From positions 72,435 to 136,434 of the forward strand of contig NZ_JACCKA010000094.1 in NCBI RefSeq assembly GCF_013425525.1: a stretch of DNA of 64,000 bases. Reading direction: 5' to 3'. Source of the DNA: Luteimonas salinisoli (GTDB lineage: Bacteria; Pseudomonadota; Gammaproteobacteria; Xanthomonadales; Xanthomonadaceae). Each line of letters starts with the position of its first letter. The stretch's first letter is position 1. Shown here in pieces: positions 54,189 through 64,000 of this stretch. Both the position numbers and the translations under genes were made by a program. The notes under the pieces were generated by a model. That model was given only the letters and a program-made list of their open reading frames with translations. It was not told where the DNA came from and searched no databases.

Positions 54189-55373
54189 TCATAGTTCCTG
54201 GGCCTCCACCCGATAGCCGGCGCGCACCAGCGCAGCCAGCAGTCCATGCTCGCCGACGAGATGGAGCGCACCGACGGCGAGGTAGCAGCCGCCACCGTCG
54301 AGCAGCGGCAGCAGCGCGGGCAGCCAGCGCGCGTTGCGCTCCTCGATCAGGCATCGGCGCGCGCGCGTCTCGATCGCCTTGCCCTGCTCGCCCAGGCCGA
54401 CCATCCGGTCGAGGTCGGCGAGCCAGGCGCCCAGATTCCGCTCGCGGTAGTGGCCCAGCGCACGCTCGGACATCTCGCGGACGATCCACGGCGCCTTCAA
54501 TCGCTCGTCCAGCACCAGCGCCTGCGCCTCCACGGGCACGCAGTCGAGCGCGCGCAACTGGTCCTCGGGCGTTTCCAGGTGCACCACCCGCAGGCCGCGC
54601 GCTTCGGCCAGGCGCTGCAGGCGCAAGTCCAGGGTGTGCTCGCCCGTCCGTTCGCCGCGCGCCTCCAGCAGCGCCAGCACCATCCACGGCTTCATGCGTT
54701 CCAATACCGGGGCGGGGACCTCCGGCAACAGCGAGCGGGCCATCGTGAAGCCGTCGGCGCTGATCAAGGTCGAAAGCGGCTGCTCCGGCGGCAGCCAGCG
54801 ATAGCGATCGAGCAGCGTACCCGGCAGCGGCATCGGGTCCGTCTCGTTGACCAGCGTGGTCGCCGGCGACAGGGATGCGGCGAGCGACTCCTGGGACACG
54901 CCCAACTCCTCGTCGCTGCCGAAATGAATGGTGCCGAACAGATAGCTGGGCGCGGGCGCGGAGAGGGAGTGCGGCACGTCGGCTCCGACGGCCACGGTCG
55001 CCTCCTCCGCCACGGGCGCAACGACACGGAACAGGATTCCGCGCGGCGACGCATCCATCCCGGTCCGGTCCTGGTCCGGCACGGCGATTCCCGTCCCCGG
55101 GTCCGCCGTCTCGCCCGTCTGGGGGTCGGCAGTCGCGGGCGCCGCTTCGGCGGCGGGCACGACCGGTGCGGACTGCGGCACCGGCGGCACGGTCTCCGGC
55201 TGTCCGACCGTCCACACGGCCGGCAACGCCGCCGCCGGCGCGACGGGCGCGAGCGCGCCCACGCCGCAGGCGCACACGAGCAGCGCGGATCGTGACCAGG
55301 ACAACAGCGGCATCATCGCGACCGGGAAAGCCAGGGACACCGCATCTTTCGCGAGCGTCGCGGCGGCGGCCAT
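54189..55373 (-). CDS. TraB/GumN (Tiki-like) family protein
   Basis: The family includes putative periplasmic metalloproteases or hydrolases of unknown bacterial role. The product (394 residues from 55373; 375 from an ATG at 55316) has a signal peptide, then an Ala/Pro/Thr-rich stretch. The TraB/GumN core shows YLFGTIHFGSDEE near residue 143, ERMKPWMVLALLEARGE, and a C-terminal VGALHLVGEHGLLAALVRAGY. The paired GTIH and GALHLVG motifs carry the conserved His. It lies just before tssK on the same strand and could be co-transcribed. Confidence 0.82.
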   Translation of the reverse strand: MAAAATLAKDAVSLAFPVAMMPLLSWSRSALLVCACGVGALAPVAPAAALPAVWTVGQPETVPPVPQSAPVVPAAEAAPATADPQTGETADPGTGIAVPDQDRTGMDASPRGILFRVVAPVAEEATVAVGADVPHSLSAPAPSYLFGTIHFGSDEELGVSQESLAASLSPATTLVNETDPMPLPGTLLDRYRWLPPEQPLSTLISADGFTMARSLLPEVPAPVLERMKPWMVLALLEARGERTGEHTLDLRLQRLAEARGLRVVHLETPEDQLRALDCVPVEAQALVLDERLKAPWIVREMSERALGHYRERNLGAWLADLDRMVGLGEQGKAIETRARRCLIEERNARWLPALLPLLDGGGCYLAVGALHLVGEHGLLAALVRAGYRVEAQEL

Positions 55374-55468
55374 ACCACGTTGGAGCTAGACCGTTCGTGC
55401 AGCATGCGCTATTGCCCGGGCGACGCACGCGGACTATCGTCGCCATGCGCTTCGCCGAGAGGTTCCAC

Positions 55469-56140
55469 ATGAAAGTCCTGATCGCCGACGATCACCGCCT
55501 GATCGTCGAGGGCGTCAAGACCAAGCTGTCCGAGCTGGGACCGGACGTCGAGTTCGTCGTGGCCATGGACATCGGCGAGCTCGACGCCCTCGTCAGCCAG
55601 CCCGACGGCGCGCCGGACCTGGCGATCATCGACATCGCCATGCCCGGCGCCCGCGGCCACGACCACATCTCCGAGATCCGCCGCGCCGCCCCGAACGTGC
55701 CGGTGATCGTCCTCTCGGGATCGGAGGACACCGGGCTGATCCGCACCCTGCTGGATCTCGGCGTACAGGGCTTCATCCCCAAGGCGTACTCCCCCGACGT
55801 CATGCTCTCGGCGGTGCGGCTGGTGCTGTCGGGCGGCGTCTACGTGCCGCCGATGCTGCTGGCGGGGGTGCAGGCGCAAGGCTGGACGCCGCCGCCGTCG
55901 GCGAGCCTCCGCGCCGCGGCCCCGGAACCTTCGCTGGACGGTCTGCGCCAGATTCTCACCGAGCGCCAGATCGACGTCATGCGCCTGCTGTCGCAAGGCA
56001 AGCCGAACAAGCTGATCGCACGCGACCTCGGAATCAGCGAGGGCACGGTCAAGATCCACCTGGCCGCGATCTTCCGCGCGCTGAACGTGCGCAACCGCGT
56101 CGAGGCCGTCGTCGCTTCCCGACGCCTGGTCGAATCCTGA
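55469..56140 (+). CDS. NarL/LuxR-family response regulator
   Basis: This is a DNA-binding two-component regulator. The 223-residue product has an N-terminal receiver (ADDH, phospho-acceptor Asp 55 in IIDIAMPG, LSGSED, PKAYS) and a C-terminal LuxR helix-turn-helix (LTERQIDVMRLLSQGKPNKLIARDL…SEGTVKIHLAAIFRAL). GAGAGG sits 7 bases before the ATG at 55469. No kinase gene is adjacent, so its partner may be the hybrid kinase at 40221. It lies between two T6SS arms and is a candidate regulator of them. Confidence 0.94.
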   Translation: MKVLIADDHRLIVEGVKTKLSELGPDVEFVVAMDIGELDALVSQPDGAPDLAIIDIAMPGARGHDHISEIRRAAPNVPVIVLSGSEDTGLIRTLLDLGVQGFIPKAYSPDVMLSAVRLVLSGGVYVPPMLLAGVQAQGWTPPPSASLRAAAPEPSLDGLRQILTERQIDVMRLLSQGKPNKLIARDLGISEGTVKIHLAAIFRALNVRNRVEAVVASRRLVES

Positions 56141-56206
56141 GCGTCTGCGGGATCTTCCGCCACGGCGGCCTTTCCGGGATCTTCTGCTGCGGCTGCCCGC
56201 GATCCC

Positions 56207-56230
56207 GTGGAGTCGAGCCCGGCCCGGCTG
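56207..56230 (+). repeat. degenerate GTAG-type REP (forward)
   Basis: The element begins GTGGAGTCGAGC and ends CCGGCTG. It keeps the palindromic plan of the GTAG elements with several changes and one inserted base. Confidence 0.5.
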
Positions 56231-56264
56231 GTCCTGCCCGCAAGAGGGCGAAGCCGGAAGATCG

Positions 56265-56285
56265 GCCGGGCGCGCTCGGCGCTAC
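56265..56285 (-). repeat. degenerate GTAG-type REP (inverted partner)
   Basis: On the minus strand it reads GTAGCGCCGAGCGCGCCCGG. Seventeen of 21 positions match the elements at 1847-1911. With the copy at 56207 it makes an inverted pair. Confidence 0.6.
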
Positions 56286-56444
56286 GGGACTCGGGAATGC
56301 CCAGGCACCTGCCCTCGCCTGCCGCGGGAGCCGCCGCGAGTGCGGGCCCACGCCCCTGCGTCGCAGATCGGCGAGCCCGAGGTGACCCGGGGCGCACGCT
56401 CGGTGCTATAACCGAACCCCGCGCGTCTCTTCCCCTCGATCGCG

Positions 56445-57494
56445 ATGCCCCTGCAGTCCCCCATTCACGCCCTCCCCCGCGCGGCGCGCACGCTGGCGTC
56501 GCTGCTGGTGCTGCTGTGCGGCAGCTGCTTCGTGCCGGCGCGCGCGGCGGACACCGACGCCGCGCCGCCGCTGCGGTTCGGCATCCTGCCTACCGGCGGC
56601 CCGGCCGAATCGCGGCAGGATTGGCAACCCCTGCTCGACGACCTGGCCAAGGCCCTGGAGCGCCCGGTGGAGGGCGTCTCGGTCAGCACCTACGAGGGCA
56701 TGTATCGCGCGGTGGCCGATCGCCGCGTCGATGTCGCCTTCCTGTCCGGAAAGCTGGCGCTGGATGCCGTGCTCAAGAACGACATGCAGGTCGCCGTCCA
56801 GCTCGAACGCACCGACGGCTCGCCTGGATACCGCGCGGTGCTGGTCTCGCGGCGCGGCGGTCCGGTCCGCACCCCGCACGACGTCTTCGCCAATCCTGGG
56901 CGCTGGACCTATGCGCGCGGCGAGACCCTGTCGGTGTCCGGCTACCTGGTGCCGGAGGCGCAGCTGTTCGCACGCCGCGGGGTCAACTCCGACCTGCACT
57001 TCAAGGCCGTGCACATCGACAACCACCAGAACAACGCACTCGCGGTCGCCAACGGCGAAGTCGACGTCGCCAGCAACAACAGCGCAGACCTCGAGCGCTT
57101 CGCCGTGCGCTTCCCGCGTCAGTTCGCCGAGCTCCACGTCCTGTGGCGCTCCGATCCGATCCCGCACGCGACACTGGTCGTCGCGCGCGAGCTTCCGGAC
57201 GAGGTCAAGGCCGACATCCGCCGCTTCCTGCTCGACTACGGCCGCGGAGCCCAGGCCGGAAGCCAGCGCCGCAACCTGCTGAAGATCCACGAACTGTCGG
57301 GCTTCGTCGCCGCGGACGACCGGGCGCTGCTGCCGTTCGCCGAAATCGAGTACGCGCTGGCGCGGCAACAGGCGGAGTCGGCGCGCTGGGTCGATGCGGC
57401 GGCCAAGCGCGCCCGCATCGAGCGCCTGCGCGCCCGCCACGAACGCACGAAAGGACAGCTGGCGCGCAGCGCGGCCGACGGCGAACGGCCGTGA
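56445..57494 (+). CDS. PhnD-like periplasmic solute-binding protein
   Basis: The product resembles substrate-binding proteins of phosphonate/phosphate ABC importers (PhnD family). The 349 residues include a signal peptide ending near ARAADT. The binding-protein core begins LRFGILPTGGP and has STYEGMYRAVADRRVDVAFLSG, RAVLVSRRGG, HIDNHQNNALAVANGEVDVAS and ELHVLWRSDPIPHATLV segments. No ABC permease or ATPase lies nearby, so transport by this locus alone is unlikely. Such proteins also serve as ligand sensors for kinases; the nearby NarL-type regulator makes this a possibility. Three direct copies of a 10-base unit cover its stop codon. Confidence 0.82.
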   Translation: MPLQSPIHALPRAARTLASLLVLLCGSCFVPARAADTDAAPPLRFGILPTGGPAESRQDWQPLLDDLAKALERPVEGVSVSTYEGMYRAVADRRVDVAFLSGKLALDAVLKNDMQVAVQLERTDGSPGYRAVLVSRRGGPVRTPHDVFANPGRWTYARGETLSVSGYLVPEAQLFARRGVNSDLHFKAVHIDNHQNNALAVANGEVDVASNNSADLERFAVRFPRQFAELHVLWRSDPIPHATLVVARELPDEVKADIRRFLLDYGRGAQAGSQRRNLLKIHELSGFVAADDRALLPFAEIEYALARQQAESARWVDAAAKRARIERLRARHERTKGQLARSAADGERP

Positions 57495-57510
57495 ACGGCC
57501 GTGAACGGCC
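57481..57510 (+). repeat. three tandem 10-base units across a stop codon
   Basis: The units are GCGAACGGCC, GTGAACGGCC and GTGAACGGCC. The gene's TGA stop (57492-57494) lies in the second unit. Unit changes could lengthen or shorten the C-terminus. Confidence 0.7.
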
Positions 57511-57641
57511 TCAAGGCGACCCGTCGGGCGCCGCCACGGCGCATCCGTAGGGCATAGCCCGTTCGGCGAATGGCCCGCAAGGCACGGCGCTCCTAGCCTG
57601 GGGGTCCAGTCCGCCTGCGGCGGAGATCGCGCGCACCCGCC

Positions 57642-59477
57642 ATGCTCGACGAGCTGCTGCCCTACTACGAGAACGAACTGACCTACCTGCGCAGGCTGTC
57701 CAGGGAGTTCGCCGGGCGCTATCCCAAGATCGCCGCACGACTGATGCTCGAGGGCGAGGTCTGCGAGGATCCGCATGTCGAGCGGATGATCGAATCGTTC
57801 GCCTTCCTCACCGCCCGCATCCACAAGAAGCTGGACGACGAGTTCCCGCAGGTCACCGAGGCGCTGCTGTCGGTGCTCTACCCGCACTTCCTGCGGCCGG
57901 TGCCCTCGATGTCGATCGCCGAACTGCGCCCGAGCGCCGGCGCCGAACTGAGCGCGGCGCAGCGCATCCCGCGCGGGACCATGCTGCTGACCCGGCCGGT
58001 GCAGGGCGTACCGGTGCGCTATCGCACCGCCTACCCGGTCGAAATCTGGCCGCTGCGCGTAGCCGATGCGAGGCTGGAGCCGGCCGAGCGCTCGGCGTTC
58101 GCGCTGCACGGAGCCGGAAGCGTGGCGACGCTGCGGATCCGCCTGGAGGCGGAGGGCCAGGCACCGCTGTCGCAGCTGGACGTGCGCAGGCTGCGCTTCT
58201 ACCTGGACGGCGAGAGCCCGCTGGTGCACGCGCTGTACGAGATCCTGCTCAACTCCACGAGCACGATCTCGCTGCGCGCGCCCGAGGGTGCGCCTGCGGC
58301 CGAGCCCGCCATGCTGCCGGCCGGCGCGCTGCGCGCGGTCGGCTTCGGCGAGGACGAGGGCCTGCTCGACTACGACCCGCGCTCCTTCCTCGGCTACCGG
58401 CTGATCCAGGAGTACTTCGTGCTGCCGGAAAAGTTCCTGTTCTTCGAACTCGACGGCCTGGACTTCTCGCGCTTTCCGAGGGCTGCCGAGCTCGTGTTCG
58501 AGATCCGGCATTTCGGCCGCCCGGAACGGCTGCAGCGCCTGGAGCAGGCCGTATCGGCCGACACCTTTCGCCTGAACTGCACGCCGATCGTCAACCTGTT
58601 CAAGCAGCAGGCCGAGCCGATCCGCCTGACCCAGGAGCGCCACGAATACCCGGTGGTCCCGGACGTGCGCCGCCCGCTGGCGCTGGAGGTGTACTCGGTG
58701 GATTCGGTGCGCAAGTTCAGCCGCACCGCCGAAGGCGCCGACCTGACCGGCTTCGCGCCGTTCTATTCCATCCGTCACGGCCTGCACGACGAAGGCGACG
58801 GCTGCCACTGGTACGTGCAGCGGCAACCTTCGGTGCGGCGCAACGACGAGGGGACCGAACTGTCGATCGCCCTGGTCGACCGCGACATGGGCCCGAAGGT
58901 GCCGGCGGTGGAAACCCTTTCGCTGTCGCTCACCTGCACCAATCGCGACCTGCCCTCGCAACTGCCCTTCGGCGGCGACGAGAGCCTGCTGCAGGTCGAG
59001 CACGGCGGGGTGATCGCCCAGGCGCGGCTGCTCAAGAAGCCGACCGCGACCTGGCGCGCGCCGATGCGCATGGCCAACCAGTGGCGGCTGATCTCGCACC
59101 TGGCGTTGAACCACCTGTCGATCGTCGACGGCGGCCGCGAAGCGCTACTGGAGATCCTGAGCCTGTACAACTACGCCGATTCGGCCAGCCTGCGCAAGCA
59201 GATCGCCGGCATCGTCGAGGTCGGCGGCCGTCCGTCGGTGACGCGCGTCGGCCGCGCGCCGCGGCAGGCCTTCGTGCGCGGCACCGACGTCGAGCTGACG
59301 TTCGACGAAAACCAGTACGTCGGCGGCGGGGTGTACCTGCTGGCGCGGGTGCTCGACGTGTTCTTCGGGCTGTACTGCACCGCCAATTCCTACACCCGCC
59401 TGAGCGTGCGCTCGCGGCAGCGGGAGGGCGTGCTGGCCGGCTTCGCACCGCGCGCCGGCGCGATGCCGCTGGTATGA
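57642..59477 (+). CDS. tssF: T6SS baseplate protein TssF
   Basis: TssF is the main baseplate wedge scaffold. The 611-residue product opens with the family pattern LLPYYENELTYLRRLSREFAGRYPKIAARL. Near residue 68 it has DDEFPQVTEALLSVLYPHFLRP, which is diagnostic. The C-terminal third (ALLEILSLYN…FVRGTDVELTFDEN) is also typical. It starts a tssF–tssG–tssH unit on the plus strand. Its TGA overlaps the tssG start (ATGA). Confidence 0.96.
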   Translation: MLDELLPYYENELTYLRRLSREFAGRYPKIAARLMLEGEVCEDPHVERMIESFAFLTARIHKKLDDEFPQVTEALLSVLYPHFLRPVPSMSIAELRPSAGAELSAAQRIPRGTMLLTRPVQGVPVRYRTAYPVEIWPLRVADARLEPAERSAFALHGAGSVATLRIRLEAEGQAPLSQLDVRRLRFYLDGESPLVHALYEILLNSTSTISLRAPEGAPAAEPAMLPAGALRAVGFGEDEGLLDYDPRSFLGYRLIQEYFVLPEKFLFFELDGLDFSRFPRAAELVFEIRHFGRPERLQRLEQAVSADTFRLNCTPIVNLFKQQAEPIRLTQERHEYPVVPDVRRPLALEVYSVDSVRKFSRTAEGADLTGFAPFYSIRHGLHDEGDGCHWYVQRQPSVRRNDEGTELSIALVDRDMGPKVPAVETLSLSLTCTNRDLPSQLPFGGDESLLQVEHGGVIAQARLLKKPTATWRAPMRMANQWRLISHLALNHLSIVDGGREALLEILSLYNYADSASLRKQIAGIVEVGGRPSVTRVGRAPRQAFVRGTDVELTFDENQYVGGGVYLLARVLDVFFGLYCTANSYTRLSVRSRQREGVLAGFAPRAGAMPLV

Positions 59478-60706
59478 GCATGAGCGAAGGCGCCGCGACC
59501 GAGGTCCACGCAGCGCCGCACGTCGTGCCGGGCCGCGAGCCGCCGACCGCCGCGATCGAGCGGTTGCGCGCGGATCCGCAGGCGTTCGGATTCTTCCAGG
59601 CGGTCCGCCTGATCTATGTCGCGCACGGATTCGATGCGCGCGGAACGGCCGCGCGGCCGGGGCCCCTGCGTTTCGCCACCCAGGCATCGCTGAACTTCCC
59701 GCCCGCCGAACTGGACACGCTCGAAGGCGACAGCGACGGCGGCTGGCGCATGAGCGTGCGCTTCTTCGGCCTGACCGGGCCCTCCGGCGTACTGCCGCGG
59801 CACTACACCGAATGGCTGATCGCCCGGCGACAGCGGCGCGACCGCGCCGCGCAGGATTTCCTGGACCTGTTCAACCACCGGCTGATCACGCTGTTCTGGC
59901 GCGCCTGGGCCAAGTACCGGCCCGATATCGGCCAGGAGTTCGGCTTTCCCAACTCGCCGCTGCGCTACATCCACCATCTGGTCGGGCTCGGTACTCCGGC
60001 GCTGCAGGCACGGCTGCGGGCGAGCGCGGGCGCCTCCCGTCGGCAGCCCGGCATGCCGACCCCCGCGCCCGCGGACCCGGCACGGGGGCCGGGCGGGGCG
60101 GAAACGCCGAGCGATCCCGGGCCGCCGTCCGCGCGCCGCGGGAGCGAGCGGCCGCTCCCGGGCGCGGCGCTCGCCTATTACGCCGGACTGATCTCGCAGC
60201 GTCCGCACGGCGCCGGCGCGCTGTCGCAGGTGGTCGGCGACGTGGTCGGCGCGCCGGTCGCGGTCGATGGCTGCCTGGGCACCTGGCAGCGCGTGCCGGC
60301 GGCCGATCGCACGCGGCTGGCGCGCGCCAGCGCAAGGCTGGGCGACGGCTGCCTGCTCGGAGGGCGCTACTGGGACCGCCAGACCACCCTGCGACTGTGC
60401 ATCGGTCCGCTGGACCGCGCCCGCTTCCGCGGCCTGCTGCCGCGCGGCGACCCCGGATCGAACGGCGGGCGCACCCTGCTCCCGGACGTGGTCGAGCTGA
60501 CCCGGTTCCTCACCGGGCTGGCGCTGGACCTGCACGTCAAGCTGGCGCTGCGCGCGGACGCCGTGCCGCCGCTGGCGATCGGCGACCGCGGCCGGGACCG
60601 CCCGCGACTGGGCTGGAACACCTGGCTGTCCGGGCGCCGCAGCGCACGGCCCGCCGACGAGTGCGAGTTGCATTTTTCGGCCATGGGAGGCCAGTCGTGG
60701 CGCTGA
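59474..60706 (+). CDS. tssG: T6SS baseplate protein TssG
   Basis: TssG completes the TssEFGK wedge. The ATG at 59474 overlaps the tssF stop and gives 410 residues. The core motifs are FGFFQAVRLI, VRFFGLTGPSGVLPRHYTEWL and FLDLFNHRLITLFWRAW. A Pro/Arg/Gly-rich insert of about 45 residues (about 185-230) is longer than usual for the family and probably disordered. An ATG two codons later is equally possible. It is followed after 70 bases by tssH. Confidence 0.94.
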   Translation: MSMSEGAATEVHAAPHVVPGREPPTAAIERLRADPQAFGFFQAVRLIYVAHGFDARGTAARPGPLRFATQASLNFPPAELDTLEGDSDGGWRMSVRFFGLTGPSGVLPRHYTEWLIARRQRRDRAAQDFLDLFNHRLITLFWRAWAKYRPDIGQEFGFPNSPLRYIHHLVGLGTPALQARLRASAGASRRQPGMPTPAPADPARGPGGAETPSDPGPPSARRGSERPLPGAALAYYAGLISQRPHGAGALSQVVGDVVGAPVAVDGCLGTWQRVPAADRTRLARASARLGDGCLLGGRYWDRQTTLRLCIGPLDRARFRGLLPRGDPGSNGGRTLLPDVVELTRFLTGLALDLHVKLALRADAVPPLAIGDRGRDRPRLGWNTWLSGRRSARPADECELHFSAMGGQSWR

Positions 60707-60776
60707 GGAAACCACCCGTCCCCGCAGGGGCGGCTCCAGCCGCCCGCGCACGTCGTCTGCCCAACGGAGAGCCGTC

Positions 60777-63428
<2,652 letters not shown>

Positions 63429-63591
63429 GCAGCGGTCTCGACTGCCTCCCGGAGGAATCCGGACGCATGGGCCGCGTCGCGGCGGACCCGGACAGCCCAC
63501 GTCCGGGACTCCACTCGCGGCCGAAGGCGGGGCGAGGCCTTGCGGGCGACGGCATCCGGAGACATCGCCGGTCGGCGCATGGCGTCGGCGG

Positions 63592-64000
63592 CTACTGCTT
63601 CCTCCGCACCTGCACGTGCACCTCGGCCAGCTGCGACTCCGGAACGGTCGACGGTGCGCCGGTCATCAGGCACTGCGCGGTGGTGGTCTTGGGGAAGGCG
63701 ATGACGTCGCGGATCGAGTCGGTGCCGGCCATCAGCGCGGCGATCCGGTCGACGCCGAAGGCGATGCCGCCGTGCGGCGGCGCGCCGTACTTCAGCGCGT
63801 CGAGCAGGAAGCCGAACTTGGCCTGCGCCTCGTCGGCGCCGATGCCGAGCAGCTCGAACACCGCCGACTGCATGCTCGACCTGTGGATGCGGATCGAGCC
63901 GCCGCCGATCTCGTTGCCGTTGAGCACCATGTCGTAGCCGCGCGAAACCGCGCTGCGGGCGTTGGCGCGCAGCGCGGCCTCGTCGTCGACCGCGGGCGCG
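63592..64000 (-). CDS. aspS: aspartyl-tRNA synthetase, C-terminal part (partial at window edge)
   Basis: AspRS charges tRNA-Asp. Only the last 136 codons are inside the window; the gene continues beyond base 64000. The visible part has the class II motif 3 region ([30 protein letters not shown]) and ends [33 protein letters not shown] lies just upstream. Position next to yebC–ruvC would be normal in related genomes; here the T6SS block intervenes. Confidence 0.96.
   Translation of the reverse strand, partial: APAVDDEAALRANARSAVSRGYDMVLNGNEIGGGSIRIHRSSMQSAVFELLGIGADEAQAKFGFLLDALKYGAPPHGGIAFGVDRIAALMAGTDSIRDVIAFPKTTTAQCLMTGAPSTVPESQLAEVHVQVRRKQ

Larger units (their letters stand above)
56141..56444. 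other. 304-base spacer with an inverted pair of GTAG-type REP elements
   Basis: No gene is supported. A degenerate REP starts with GTGG at 56207-56230. A second one in the opposite orientation at 56265-56285 matches 17 of 21 bases of the copies near 1850. A possible -10 element (CTATAA) lies at 56405-56410, about 35 bases before the next gene. Confidence 0.55.

Overview
The window is a high-GC gammaproteobacterial chromosome segment, most likely from the Xanthomonadaceae/Lysobacteraceae (Xanthomonas, Lysobacter and Luteimonas group). The gene order aspS–yebC–ruvC–ruvA–kup–ruvB–ybgC–tolQRAB–pal–cpoB–queE–queC fits that family. So do the GTAG-type REP palindromes and the GGGAAT-type short repeats in the spacers. 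No transposase, integrase, rRNA, tRNA or CRISPR array was recognised.

Layout. (1) About 0.2–8.6 kb, minus strand: queC and queE (queuosine precursor), then cpoB, pal, tolB, tolA, tolR, tolQ and ybgC (Tol–Pal envelope system), then ruvB. (2) About 8.9–14.1 kb: a luciferase-like flavin oxidoreductase and two potassium uptake systems (a KtrB/TrkH channel with its KtrA subunit, and Kup), lying between ruvB and ruvA. (3) About 14.1–16.3 kb: ruvA, ruvC and yebC. (4) About 16.5–63.4 kb: an accessory block between yebC and the expected neighbour aspS, whose 3' end closes the window.

The accessory block is mainly a type VI secretion system (T6SS). Its effector cassette on the plus strand is vgrG, a DUF4123 adaptor, an internally duplicated protein, a snapalysin-like metalloprotease with a lipoprotein, and a GH19 peptidoglycan hydrolase with a lipoprotein. 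A PAAR gene lies opposite it. The machinery is tssK-L-M-A, tssB-C-hcp-(DUF922)-(PG-binding)-tssE (minus strand) and tssF-G-H (plus strand). Twelve core components plus PAAR are present; no TssJ lipoprotein gene is visible. Peptidoglycan functions (MltA, an OmpA-like protein, a PG-binding protein) lie among the T6SS genes and could let the apparatus cross the cell wall. Regulatory genes are scattered through the block: a hybrid histidine kinase, a degenerate kinase, a NarL-type regulator and a PhnD-like binding protein.

A second system sits inside the block at 30.9–38.9 kb. It is a tight three-gene operon encoding an exported TPR–CHAT (caspase-like) protein, a TpsB outer-membrane transporter and a 1386-residue filamentous-haemagglutinin-like TpsA.

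The most interesting observations are: a Cys-rich N-terminal leader of about 30 residues shared by two otherwise unrelated candidate T6SS effectors; the exported CHAT–two-partner-secretion operon; a ten-A tract inside tssM; a T6SS without a visible TssJ but with an extended TssL; and short repeats that now encode the N-terminus of YbgC and the C-terminus of RuvB.
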